IMG/VR virus record: IMGVR_UViG_3300010354_000249
Location: 1-36,374 of that record
Source: a virus
Strand: one strand, 5' to 3'
Length of the DNA stretch: 36,374 bases
In this document: in pieces, positions 23,202-31,008 of the stretch
Numbering within the stretch: the first letter of the stretch is position 1
Layout of the letters: each line of letters opens with the position of its first letter
Translations under genes and position numbers: made by a program
Notes under the pieces: model-generated
What the model saw: the letters and a program-made list of their open reading frames with translations, nothing else
Told to the model about the DNA's origin: nothing
Database searches by the model: none

Positions 23202-23569
23202 TGGCTAACTTTCCAGCACTCAATCCACAATCTCGTACATACACCCCTGGAGCTGCGCCATCCACGCCACTTGGGGCACTAGACGGTGACGAATTGATGG
23301 TGCGTCACGCCAATGTCGTCAACGGTTATACGCTCCGACTTGGCTTTACAGGACTCACACAAGCCCAGCATTTTGAAATCACGAGCCACTACATGTTGCA
23401 CGGCAGATTTGAGCCGTTCGATTTAGACCCAATTACACTTTTGGGATCTGGGCTGACATTTCCTTCCGGCTATAGCTGGATCTATGTCAAAGCACCAGAC
23501 ACAACGTATACGCCTGATGTGATCTCCGTTAGCGTTGAACTGGAGCTGGTGGCGCCGTACACGCTATGA
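23201..23569 (+). CDS. Minor tail protein, paralogue 1
   Basis: A 122-residue protein overlapping the J-like gene by one base (TAATG). Pattern MVRHANVVNGYTLRLGFTGLTQAQHFEITSHYM ... YSWIYVKAPDTTYTPDVISVSVELELV is shared with the following gene, so the two form a paralogous pair of tip-associated beta proteins. Specific role unknown. Confidence 0.65.
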   Translation: MANFPALNPQSRTYTPGAAPSTPLGALDGDELMVRHANVVNGYTLRLGFTGLTQAQHFEITSHYMLHGRFEPFDLDPITLLGSGLTFPSGYSWIYVKAPDTTYTPDVISVSVELELVAPYTL

Positions 23570-24081
23570 CCGTATTCCCGACGCTTGTTCCAAACGAAAT
23601 CGGCTTTGATATGGGCCGCGCCAACATTAGCGAGGTCTCCACTTTCGCTGGTCCGGTCCGCTTCCGCCACAGTAAAGCAGTCAACAATCAGGTTTTACGC
23701 ATTGTTTACCGGGGGTTGAGTCAGACGCAAGTTGCAACCTTGCGGCAGCACTACTACGAAAATCAAGCCTCACTGTCGTACTTCACGGTTCCAGTGGACA
23801 TTTGGGGCGGCTTAACTGTCGTGTCGCCCAGCTCGTTGTATCGGTATGCATCGGCACCGGAAGAGGAGCACACCGGGCTGTATTACAACGTCAGCTTCAG
23901 TCTGCGCGTTATTGACGGAATCAACCTGCTGTACATCTTGGATTGTGGCGATGCCAGCTTGCCGGCAACAACCGCGTTTAGCTCCTTTGCCTTCGTGGGC
24001 TATCAGCCGTTCACGTTAAATGGTGCCGGGGCTAGTGTTACAGCTACGCTTGTTTTACAAGGCGGAGGCGCAAGCCAGTGA
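23566..24081 (+). CDS. Minor tail protein, paralogue 2 with extra C-terminal domain
   Basis: A 171-residue protein. FRHSKAVNNQVLRIVYRGLSQTQVATLRQHYY ... YRYASAPEEEHTGLYYNVSFSLRVI aligns with paralogue 1. After residue about 125 it adds a Ser/Thr/Ala-rich tail ending in TATLVLQGGGASQ. Overlaps its neighbours by 4 bp on both sides. Probably part of the tail tip. Confidence 0.65.
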   Translation: MTVFPTLVPNEIGFDMGRANISEVSTFAGPVRFRHSKAVNNQVLRIVYRGLSQTQVATLRQHYYENQASLSYFTVPVDIWGGLTVVSPSSLYRYASAPEEEHTGLYYNVSFSLRVIDGINLLYILDCGDASLPATTAFSSFAFVGYQPFTLNGAGASVTATLVLQGGGASQ

Positions 24082-26471
24082 CCACTCCAACCACAGTTCA
24101 AGTACGTCTGCAGATCCGGGCTGACACGGCTGCCAACTGGGCATCGGTCAACCCGGTGCTGCTCGCCAACGAACTGGGACTGGAGTCGGACACCAAGAAA
24201 TTTAAAATCGGCAATGGCTCTAGCACATGGGGCAACCTTGCCTATTTCCCGTCGATTGTTTCGGGTGGCACGGTTCTCGGCAACTTAGAAATCGGCACCA
24301 CTGGCACGCTGACGTTTGAGGGCAGCACTGCCGATGGTTTTGAGACCACATTGGGCGTGGTCGATCCGACTGCAGACCGCACGATTCTGCTGCCGAACCA
24401 GAGCGGAACTGTGGTTGTCGGCGGAAATGCCAGCATCACAAACGCAGATATTGCCGCCAATGCTGAAATTGCTGTTAGCAAGCTTGCTGATGGCGCTGCC
24501 CGTCAAGTTCTGCAGACTGATGCCGCTGGCACGGGCGTTGAATGGACAGATAATGTCGATATTCCCGGCACGCTCGATGTAACCGGAGTTGCAACATTTG
24601 ATTCTTCAGTGACCATCACTGGAGATTTAACAGTAAATGGAACTACTACGAATATCAATACTCAAAATCTTGTTGTAGAGGATAAAAATGTCATCCTTGG
24701 CGACGTTGCAACACCTACTGATATAACAGCTGACGGCGGTGGCATCACGCTTAAAGGCGCCACCGATAAAACAATCAACTGGGTCGATTCCACGGATGCA
24801 TGGACTAGTAGCGAGCGATTCAGTGTGCCGCTTGGTAGCGCATCTGCACCATCGCTGACATTTACTGGTGATCCCAATACCGGCATTTATTCACCTGGCG
24901 CAGATCAAGTAGCCATCAGCACTAGCTCCTCTGAGCGCATTCGCATCGGAGCAAATGGTGAGATCGGATTGGGTGGTGCTAACTACGGCACCAACGGGCA
25001 AGTTCTGACGAGTTCTGGAACTGGCGCTGCGCCGACTTGGACAACTCCATCGGCAGGCAACACTGACAAGATTGAGGAAGGCAACACATCCGCCGAAGTG
25101 ATTGATACCGGCAGCGATGGCCGGTTTGTGGTGACGACGGAAGGGACGGAGAGGCTTCGCGTTACCTCGACAGGGCTCGTGGGCATAGGGACTAGTTCGC
25201 CTGCTCAAAGACTTCATGTATCAGGTAGCAATGCCGGTGGATTCCAAGTAACAAATGCGGATAACTCGGATGCCATTTCGCTATTTGTGCGAGGCGGCAA
25301 TCCTATTAACTCAACAACAGACAACGCTGTTTTGCACGTTGGTCAGCGGTCTGATGTTTCAATTATTACCACAGGGCGTGTAGGGATTGGCACCTCGACG
25401 CCTGGCAAAGCTTTAGAAGTTGCTGTCGGCTCTAGTAGCGCACTCCGTATTTCAAGGGCAGGGGCAGGCGAGGCTGATTTCTCTGTCGACGCATCTGGAA
25501 ATGTTGTTTACGACTCAGGGATTGGTGATGGTCACATTTTCCGTGTTGATGGTGGTGTTGAACGCTGCAGGCTAGATAGTTCGGGAAGATTGCTGGTTGG
25601 TACGTCTAGTGGCCTTAACGATGCACGTCTTCAGGTCGTAGGCAACACAGGTGGTGATCCGGGACGCATAGATATTCGACGCAATGCTGACAATCCCACA
25701 GCAAATAGTGAGATTGGCACCATTCGCTTTTCTGACCTAAATGGTGCAAGCGGTCAGTACGCAACCATTCAGTGTTTTGCTGATGCAGCGAGCACTTCTT
25801 CTGGTGACCTTCCAGGGAGACTGGTGTTCTCCACCACCAGCGATAACTCTGCATCACCCTCCGAACGACTCCGCATCGCCAGCACTGGAGCCCTCGGTCT
25901 TTCCGGCGCTAACTATGGTTCATCCGGTCAAGTTCTAACGTCGCAAGGTTCTGGTGCAGCTCCGCAGTGGGCGACGCCTTCTGGAGGTTTAACATTACTT
26001 TCAACAATCACCGCAAGTGCAGTAAATACAGTTGATTTTACAAGCGGATTCAGCTCCTCGTACATTGACTATTTTATAAGCATCGACAACTTTTCGCAGA
26101 ATAGCGGAGAGCTGCACTTCTTCGTTTCTACTGATGGTGGTTCTAGCTACGTTAACACCGGTTATCGCAATGCTGGGGCGGTTATTTCCCAAAGCTCAAT
26201 ATTTTCACAAGTCAATGGACAACTGAAGATCACAAGCTGGACTGGCGTAAACAGTGAAGGAATCTTCAGAGTCTCTCTTTATGGTGCTTATGCTACAACA
26301 AGAAAGTTAGTAGTTTCGGATTCTTCATTCAATCTTAGCGGATCAATAGTGTATGGCAGGTACACGACATCTGTTGACACAACATCGGTTGTAAATGCTT
26401 TTAGGATAAAGGCCGAAGGTACTGGTAATATTACCGGCACCTTTAGGCTTTTTGGCGTCACCAAAATCTAA
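24078..26471 (+). CDS. Tail fibre / receptor-binding protein
   Basis: A 797-residue protein with GTG start. N-terminus (RLQIRADTAANWASVNPVLL ... KFKIGNGSSTWGNLAYFP) is the attachment domain seen in major-tropism-determinant-like fibres. The shaft has repeated beta motifs: GIGTSSPAQRLHVSG, GIGTSTPGKALEV and VGTSSGLNDARLQVVG, plus two copies of GANYGxxGQVLTSxGxGAAPxWxTPS (about residues 297-330 and 610-640). The C-terminal 150 residues (SSYIDYFISIDNF ... FFVSTDGGSSYVNTGY) look like a jelly-roll receptor-binding head. Followed by its chaperone gene. Confidence 0.85.
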   Translation: MTTPTTVQVRLQIRADTAANWASVNPVLLANELGLESDTKKFKIGNGSSTWGNLAYFPSIVSGGTVLGNLEIGTTGTLTFEGSTADGFETTLGVVDPTADRTILLPNQSGTVVVGGNASITNADIAANAEIAVSKLADGAARQVLQTDAAGTGVEWTDNVDIPGTLDVTGVATFDSSVTITGDLTVNGTTTNINTQNLVVEDKNVILGDVATPTDITADGGGITLKGATDKTINWVDSTDAWTSSERFSVPLGSASAPSLTFTGDPNTGIYSPGADQVAISTSSSERIRIGANGEIGLGGANYGTNGQVLTSSGTGAAPTWTTPSAGNTDKIEEGNTSAEVIDTGSDGRFVVTTEGTERLRVTSTGLVGIGTSSPAQRLHVSGSNAGGFQVTNADNSDAISLFVRGGNPINSTTDNAVLHVGQRSDVSIITTGRVGIGTSTPGKALEVAVGSSSALRISRAGAGEADFSVDASGNVVYDSGIGDGHIFRVDGGVERCRLDSSGRLLVGTSSGLNDARLQVVGNTGGDPGRIDIRRNADNPTANSEIGTIRFSDLNGASGQYATIQCFADAASTSSGDLPGRLVFSTTSDNSASPSERLRIASTGALGLSGANYGSSGQVLTSQGSGAAPQWATPSGGLTLLSTITASAVNTVDFTSGFSSSYIDYFISIDNFSQNSGELHFFVSTDGGSSYVNTGYRNAGAVISQSSIFSQVNGQLKITSWTGVNSEGIFRVSLYGAYATTRKLVVSDSSFNLSGSIVYGRYTTSVDTTSVVNAFRIKAEGTGNITGTFRLFGVTKI

Positions 26472-26486
26472 GGAGGCAATCCTAAA

Positions 26487-26768
26487 ATGACCTTATACCA
26501 CGCAACAGAAAACGGCATCATTCCATTTACTCAGGAGGAAGAAGCGCAAGCTCTTATTGAGCAGCAAGAGTATTTAGCAAAAGAAGTCACAAAAAAAGCA
26601 TCTTCTATTCGCGAAGAACGCAATCGTCTACTTACTGAAAGCGATTGGCGGGCACTAGCTGACCAAACACTCACTGACGAATGGCGTGACTACCGGCAAG
26701 CACTTCGGGACATAAGCTCTCAAGAGGGTTTTCCTGAGTCTGTTGCTTGGCCTCAAAAGCCTGATTAG
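26487..26768 (+). CDS. Tail fibre assembly chaperone-like protein
   Basis: A 93-residue protein with AGGAGG (26471-26476) ten bases before its ATG. The C-terminal half, RNRLLTESDWRALADQTLTDEW then DYRQALRDISSQEGFPESVAWPQKP, is the phage tail assembly chaperone (APC) pattern found directly after tail-fibre genes. The N-terminus (LYHATENGIIPFTQEEEAQ) is typical too. It would help fold or trimerise the fibre. Confidence 0.82.
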   Translation: MTLYHATENGIIPFTQEEEAQALIEQQEYLAKEVTKKASSIREERNRLLTESDWRALADQTLTDEWRDYRQALRDISSQEGFPESVAWPQKPD

Positions 26769-26802
26769 TAGTCCCCTTCGATACTGGTTTTGCGCAGCAT
26801 GA

Positions 26803-26841
26803 GTCTGGCAGGCACATTCTTTGTCAGCCAGACACGTTTTT
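26803..26841 (+). terminator. Rho-independent terminator after tail genes
   Basis: GTCTGGC (26803-26809) pairs with GCCAGAC (26827-26833), followed by TTTTT (26837-26841) after ACG. It marks the boundary between the tail module and the lysis/accessory group in a 135-bp gap. Confidence 0.6.
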
Positions 26842-26903
26842 GAGCAAAGCTGCTAGTCCACGTCACTACTCACCCTTAGACTCGCCTTATCACCATCGCA
26901 CCC

Positions 26904-27218
26904 ATGGCTGACACCGTTTTTACTTGGAACGTGGCGCAAATGGAGCGCCATACAGCTGATGGGATTGTGTTCACGGTTCACTACACCGTGGACGCATTCA
27001 GCGATCCTTATCGTGTAGGCGCCTATGGGAGCGTGGGACTTGAGCAGCCCGAGGGCACTGTCATCCCCTACGCCGATCTCACCCCAGAGATTGTGATCGG
27101 TTGGGTGAAAGACAAACTCGGCGGCGATGAAAAGGTTGCTGAGATTCAGGCTGCTCTCCAAGCACAGCTTGATCAACAGCGCACTCCGACCACCGCTCAA
27201 GGCTTGCCGTGGCAGTAA
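26904..27218 (+). CDS. Conserved-type cyanophage hypothetical protein (DUF7936-like)
   Basis: A 104-residue protein (MADTVFTWNVAQMERHTADGI...). The pattern of an N-terminal WNVAQMER ... ADGIVFTVHYTVDAF and a C-terminal IVIGWVKDKLG helix is known from cyanophage tail-end genes. It overlaps the next small gene by 10 bp. Function unknown; virion association is possible. Confidence 0.6.
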   Translation: MADTVFTWNVAQMERHTADGIVFTVHYTVDAFSDPYRVGAYGSVGLEQPEGTVIPYADLTPEIVIGWVKDKLGGDEKVAEIQAALQAQLDQQRTPTTAQGLPWQ

Positions 27219-27343
27219 AAAGCAAAACCGGCACCGCGCGGATCGACCACCAGCCCGGTAAGCCTAAAAAGACTCGTCAAGGGCAAGGACAAAATAGTCT
27301 GCCTAACCACGGTCGCAAAAAGACACGCGGGCAAGGTCGCTAA
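27209..27343 (+). CDS. Very small basic protein
   Basis: A 44-residue protein from GTG 27209 (MAVKSKTGTARIDHQPGKPK ... LPNHGRKKTRGQGR). Extremely basic and rich in Gly, Lys, Arg and Gln with two related KKTRxGQG units, probably disordered. I recall near-identical small proteins in other cyanophages at the same position, which is why I call it real despite its size. Confidence 0.65.
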   Translation: MAVKSKTGTARIDHQPGKPKKTRQGQGQNSLPNHGRKKTRGQGR

Positions 27344-27360
27344 ATTAAAAGCACGGGTTG

Positions 27361-27627
27361 ATGTTATGCCTCACAATGGACAGCCACGAAGAGGTATACG
27401 CGGCGCCGCCTGAGCAACCGAATCCGTTTAACCAAGCCGTCCCAGCCCTTTTGACCGCAGCGGTTTTAGGGTTGGGCGGTCTTTTTATGCAGGTTGCCAA
27501 ACTAGATCAATCTGTCAACACCGTAGTTGCCGATATCCAGGAGCTTAAAAACGATAGTAAGGAGCGATTGGCGGATCTTGAAGGAAGGGTTAGGCAAATT
27601 GAAATGACGGTTGGCAGATACAAATAA
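27361..27627 (+). CDS. Membrane protein with coiled coil, holin/XhlA-like
   Basis: An 88-residue protein from ATG 27361; ATG 27376 (MDSHEEVYAAPPEQ) is an equally plausible start giving 83 residues. It has one hydrophobic segment (PALLTAAVLGLGGLFMQVA) followed by a coiled coil (LDQSVNTVVADIQELKNDSKERLADLEGRVRQIE). This topology and the neighbourhood of the endolysin suggest a lysis-accessory protein. Family not certain. Confidence 0.6.
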   Translation: MLCLTMDSHEEVYAAPPEQPNPFNQAVPALLTAAVLGLGGLFMQVAKLDQSVNTVVADIQELKNDSKERLADLEGRVRQIEMTVGRYK

Positions 27628-27659
27628 CGCCGTACACTGAATGAAAGCGTTGAATCCTC

Positions 27660-27797
27660 ATGGACCCAACCACTGCTGCCGTCATTGCAATCATCATTGC
27701 CGCTGGTTCTGAAATCATCAGCCTGCTGCCGATCAAGGAAAACAGCTGGATTCAACTGATTCTGAAAGCCCTTAAGGTGCTGTTCCCAAAGCGTTGA
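27660..27797 (+). CDS. Very small membrane protein, possible holin
   Basis: A 45-residue protein (MDPTTAAVIAIIIAAGSEII...) with one transmembrane helix (residues 6-24) and an amphipathic, basic C-terminal helix (WIQLILKALKVLFPKR). It lies two genes before the endolysin and ends overlapping the next start. Single-span proteins of this size can act as holins or antiholins. Candidate only. Confidence 0.6.
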   Translation: MDPTTAAVIAIIIAAGSEIISLLPIKENSWIQLILKALKVLFPKR

Positions 27798-28054
27798 ACG
27801 CTGATGCGGTATGGTTGGCGCGGTTTGGCGATAAGGACTGGCGGCATCATTTACGCCGCTGGGCACAAGACAATAAGTTCGAGAAAACGCTAAAACCGCG
27901 TCTAGACATTGAGGAGCAACGCTGGCACGCTGCGCAGCTTTTACCACCTACGCCAGTTGTCATCCATGAACTACCGGATGATGAATTGCAGACTGGCGAA
28001 AGCCGGAAGCTAGGCGGTGCAATGGAAATCAAATCTCCTTGGGCTGATCAATGA
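27794..28054 (+). CDS. Small hypothetical protein of the lysis group
   Basis: An 86-residue protein whose TTG start overlaps the TGA of the preceding gene, and which overlaps the endolysin by 4 bp. Starts MNADAVWLARFGDKDWRHHLRRW; basic/aromatic N-terminal half and acidic C-terminal half (HELPDDELQTGE). No membrane segment. Unknown role. Confidence 0.55.
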   Translation: MNADAVWLARFGDKDWRHHLRRWAQDNKFEKTLKPRLDIEEQRWHAAQLLPPTPVVIHELPDDELQTGESRKLGGAMEIKSPWADQ

Positions 28055-29109
28055 GCACGATTCAACTGCGTGATGCTGCCAAGCATTTCAAGCAGCTACC
28101 GCATCAGCTAGCAGCATGGGACTGGCTGCAAGAGCGTATTGATAAGGAGACGCTAGATCAGTTTGCTGAGCTGTATCGCGCTGATCCTGTCGTCAAGGAA
28201 CCGTTGCCTGCTGCATGGTTAGCGCCTGCGTTGAAGATCATCAAAAAATGGGAGGGCTGCAGGCTAGAAGCGTACATTTGCCCTGCTGGTGTTCCAACTA
28301 TTGGCTATGGCGCTACCAGGCTGGCGAACCGTGCCGTACGCATGGGCGATAAGATCACGCAGCAGGAAGCAGATCAAATGCTGCTGCATGAGGTTGAGAA
28401 CCTGTTTTCACCTGGCGTTTTTGAATTGCTGCCGCTGGCGAAGAAATGGCGCGGTGAGCAGGTGGCAGCCATCGTTAGTTTTGCCTACAACGTAGGTTTA
28501 GGTGCGCTGGAAGAAAGCACGCTACGCAAACGCCTTCTGGCTGGTGAAGATGCCAATAAAGTTGTGATCGAGGAGCTGCCACGCTGGAATAAAGGTGGTG
28601 GCAAGGTGTTAGAAGGGCTTGTTAATCGACGGAAGGATGAAGTTGCATTATTTACTGGCGGTGCATTGCCTAAGCAGCAAGAGCCAGTCAAGCTGCGCCC
28701 TACATCACCGTTTAACGCCAAGCTGACACCACATATTGCTATCGGCGAGTTTGCTTTATACAAAGAAGATCGGCGTTTTGCTGCTGACTATCAAATCAAG
28801 ACTGCTACAGAGCTGGCTGAGTTTTTAGAGAAAGTACGAGCATACTTTGGCGGTAAGCCTTTGATCATTACCAGCGGCTATCGTCCACCTGCTATCAATC
28901 GCATGGTTGGAGGAGCTAGCAGTTCAGAGCATTTATACGATGCGCCTGATGTAGGAGCTGTTGACTTCTATATCGAAGGGGCAGATATATATAAGGTACA
29001 AGAGTATTGCGATAAGCATTGGCCGTATAGCGTAGGCTATGGAGCACCAAAAGGATTTGTGCATCTTGGTATGCGTAAAGGACGCCCGCGTGTACGTTGG
29101 AACTACTGA
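28051..29109 (+). CDS. Bifunctional endolysin: GH24 lysozyme + M15-type peptidase
   Basis: A 352-residue protein. Residues 1-50: helical cap (RDAAKHFKQLPHQLAAWDWLQ). Residues 58-210: lysozyme fold with catalytic Glu68 (KKWEGCRLEAY), Cys77 and Thr83 in CPAGVPTIGYGATR, the E-8-C-5-T spacing of P1 Lyz-type muramidases. Residues about 240-352: peptidase M15A-like domain with IITSGYRPPAIN, SSEH, GAVDF and FVHLG providing zinc ligands. It would cut both glycan strands and peptide cross-links of peptidoglycan. No signal peptide, so it needs a holin. Last gene of the rightward block; its stop overlaps an opposing gene. Confidence 0.88.
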   Translation: MSTIQLRDAAKHFKQLPHQLAAWDWLQERIDKETLDQFAELYRADPVVKEPLPAAWLAPALKIIKKWEGCRLEAYICPAGVPTIGYGATRLANRAVRMGDKITQQEADQMLLHEVENLFSPGVFELLPLAKKWRGEQVAAIVSFAYNVGLGALEESTLRKRLLAGEDANKVVIEELPRWNKGGGKVLEGLVNRRKDEVALFTGGALPKQQEPVKLRPTSPFNAKLTPHIAIGEFALYKEDRRFAADYQIKTATELAEFLEKVRAYFGGKPLIITSGYRPPAINRMVGGASSSEHLYDAPDVGAVDFYIEGADIYKVQEYCDKHWPYSVGYGAPKGFVHLGMRKGRPRVRWNY

Positions 29110-29270
29110 TACTTATGCTGCGCTAACTGAAGCACATAGCACTCACATAAGTGATAGTAAAACGCAGTCGCTTCATAATCACGCCCAAACTGCCGCGTCA
29201 TTCCAGCATATGTAATCTCCCACACTATCCCATTTGATGTAACCATCTTTTCCAGTTTTGGTGGCTTCAT
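29103..29270 (-). CDS. Small hypothetical protein at the convergence point
   Basis: A 55-residue protein from ATG 29270-29268 to TAG 29105-29103 (MKPPKLEKMVTSNGIVWEIT...). Well-formed composition with aromatic and charged residues (YHLCECYVLQLAQHKYQ). Its end overlaps the endolysin stop tail to tail by 7 bp. It is the last gene of the leftward block. Function unknown. Confidence 0.6.
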   Translation of the reverse strand: MKPPKLEKMVTSNGIVWEITYAGMTRQFGRDYEATAFYYHLCECYVLQLAQHKYQ

Positions 29271-29302
29271 CGGGCTAGCCTAAAGTAATACGTGCTACAG
29301 CT

Positions 29303-29698
29303 ATGTCTTGGGGTGACTGGATGGTTGTAGAGTTCTCCATCGAGGAAGAACTGCAAATTGAAAGCCAAGCAAGAACTGTACTTCATTGTGGCGACACCAC
29401 AGAAGTTGCTAAATTGTGCTCCTCGCTAGTTAAGCAAAACGCGTATTACAGCAAGCTTTTACGTCAGGCGACAGGTCATATTGCTCAGTTAGAAATGGAA
29501 GCCTTTTTAGCCGAAGAGACTAAATTACAGTACGGGTCTGATGGTTCTGGTCAGTCTCGTCAAGATGACACTCAGGACCAAAACCCGTTTCTAGAACCTC
29601 TGTTGACAGTCCTGTCGTTTGTTGTGTCTTGCGCGTTTGCCGTTCATCGTCTATGGCGGCGAGTGAAACCAGCCAAGACTCCAAAGCATCACGACTAG
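29303..29698 (+). CDS. Small tail-anchored protein, weakly NblA-like N-terminus
   Basis: A 131-residue protein. The N-terminal half (FSIEEELQIESQARTV ... EVAKLCSSLVKQN AYYSKLLRQATGHI) is helical and weakly recalls the phycobilisome-degradation protein NblA (LSLEQEF ... QMM ... YxxLLK), a known cyanophage gene. But the spacing differs and the C-terminus has a membrane span (LLTVLSFVVSCAFAVHRLW) with a basic end. The NblA resemblance is therefore only a hypothesis. It is a lone rightward gene among leftward ones, and its last 179 bp are antisense to 29520-29855. Confidence 0.6.
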   Translation: MSWGDWMVVEFSIEEELQIESQARTVLHCGDTTEVAKLCSSLVKQNAYYSKLLRQATGHIAQLEMEAFLAEETKLQYGSDGSGQSRQDDTQDQNPFLEPLLTVLSFVVSCAFAVHRLWRRVKPAKTPKHHD

Positions 29699-29855
29699 GT
29701 GTTTTCGGTGCCAGTCCTAGAAACTTGCGCAGTTCCTTGACATCACGCACAATAATGCTCACGCCAGACGAGTAAGCAATAAAAACACGCCCATCAAAAT
29801 CGACGTAAGTTTCAACGGACTGAAACCTGCTGATCGCTAGCCTATCCCGCTTCAT
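29520..29855 (-). CDS. Small hypothetical protein of the leftward operon
   Basis: A 111-residue protein, ATG 29855, overlapping the zinc-ribbon gene by 14 bp. The core (SRFQSVETYVDFDGRVFIAYSSGVSIIVRDVKELRKFLGL) is a plausible compact alpha/beta fold. The C-terminal 40 residues are polar and Thr/Gln-rich, and this is the stretch antisense to 29303-29698. Unknown family. Confidence 0.6.
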   Translation of the reverse strand: MKRDRLAISRFQSVETYVDFDGRVFIAYSSGVSIIVRDVKELRKFLGLAPKTPSRDALESWLVSLAAIDDERQTRKTQQTTGLSTEVLETGFGPECHLDETDQNHQTRTVI

Positions 29856-30084
29856 AGAACCTCCAGTTGATCATTGGCTTTCGTGATTTACCGCTGCATT
29901 TCCAGGTCACAGTACCTTTGATGACATACTGCTCAGGTTGCTGCACGGTATAAAAGCGATGCCCACAAGATACGCATTTTCTGGCACGCCAAAAACTGCG
30001 ATCTTCACCACGTTCTGTTGTTACGACATCAGTCAAGTGTGAGTCACATTCAGGACATGGCGGACCCATCTTGTTCGCTGGCAT
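29842..30084 (-). CDS. NrdR-like zinc-ribbon protein
   Basis: An 80-residue protein: CPECDSHLTDVV ... RARKCVSCGHRFYTVQQPE. The two CxxC pairs and the HRFYT ending copy the zinc ribbon of the NrdR repressor of ribonucleotide reductase genes, but the ATP-cone domain is missing. Probably a phage DNA-binding regulator or adaptor rather than a true NrdR. Lies 3 bp downstream of the sigma-factor gene, so the two are co-expressed. Confidence 0.75.
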   Translation of the reverse strand: MPANKMGPPCPECDSHLTDVVTTERGEDRSFWRARKCVSCGHRFYTVQQPEQYVIKGTVTWKCSGKSRKPMINWRFYEAG

Positions 30085-30087
30085 GGT

Positions 30088-31008
30088 TTAACCCCAACCC
30101 CAGATCAAGCTGGAGCTGCTGCTCTGTGCCTGGTTCTTTTTTGGCGGTCCCTTCCTTAAGATTAGTTTCATTTCATTTTCAGCGATGTGGACTTTTCGTT
30201 TAGTTGCATCTTGCGCAATGTTTAATGTCCTGGCAATTTCTCGAATGGATCGCTGATTGTTGTCGTTTAACCCGTGACGCAGCTCGATGATCTGTCTGCT
30301 TGAAGCACTCATGTAACTTAACGCCTGATGCACAGCCTCAATTTTTGTATCTTGCTCAAGTTCATCGCCAACAGGATCGTCTTGTGCTGCGATGAGTTCG
30401 ATGTAGGTGCTGGCTTCGCCTGAGCTGTTGACTTGAGCATCCAGACTGCCAGCGTCGATAGAAGCTGCCAGATAATCCTTCATTGCTTTTGGCGTTACGT
30501 TGGCAACTTCAGCGCACTGTTCAATGCTTGGATTAACGCCGTGCAAACGGTTGTAGTCCATGGTGAAGAACCGAGCTTTGCGTAATGCGTCGCTAGCACC
30601 AGACGGCAGTTTGATGATGCGATCCTGTATCTGAATCGCACGCATGATGCCTTGCCTGATCCACCAGTACGCATAAGTGCTGAACTTGTATCCCCGTTCA
30701 GGATCAAATAGTTCTACGGCACGGATCAATCCGATATTGCCTTCCTGCACCAGATCTGGCATGGTTAGGCGATTGGTTAGGTGCTTGTATTTTTTGGCGA
30801 CACCAACCACAAGGCGTAGGTTGCCTTGAATCATTCGTTGCTTGGCACGCTTACCGATTTTGATGATTCGCAGTTCAGCTTTTGTTGGTTGATCGCTGCA
30901 GATCTCGCCCATTCGTTTAATGGCATGACCGAGTTCAATCTCCTCTGCTGCGGTTAGCAAAGGGATTTTTCCGATCTGATTGAGGTAGTCGCGCAGCGTG
31001 TCAGACAT
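30088..31008 (-). CDS. RNA polymerase sigma-70 family factor (RpoD-like)
   Basis: A 306-residue sigma factor. Region 1.2: DTLRDYLNQIGKIPLLTAAEE (3-23). Region 2: NLRLVVGVAKKY, DLVQEGNIGLIRAVELFDPE and KFSTYAYWWIRQGIMRAIQ (about 63-136). Region 3 around 145-190. Region 4 (about 225-290): MSASSRQIIELRHGL ... SIREIARTLNIAQDATKRKVHIAENEM. It lacks region 1.1 like group 2 cyanobacterial sigmas. The region 4.2 helix departs from the usual TRERVRQIE motif, so -35 recognition may differ from host promoters. It probably redirects host polymerase to phage promoters. A terminator hairpin lies 15 bp upstream of its ATG. Confidence 0.92.
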   Translation of the reverse strand: MSDTLRDYLNQIGKIPLLTAAEEIELGHAIKRMGEICSDQPTKAELRIIKIGKRAKQRMIQGNLRLVVGVAKKYKHLTNRLTMPDLVQEGNIGLIRAVELFDPERGYKFSTYAYWWIRQGIMRAIQIQDRIIKLPSGASDALRKARFFTMDYNRLHGVNPSIEQCAEVANVTPKAMKDYLAASIDAGSLDAQVNSSGEASTYIELIAAQDDPVGDELEQDTKIEAVHQALSYMSASSRQIIELRHGLNDNNQRSIREIARTLNIAQDATKRKVHIAENEMKLILRKGPPKKNQAQSSSSSLIWGWG

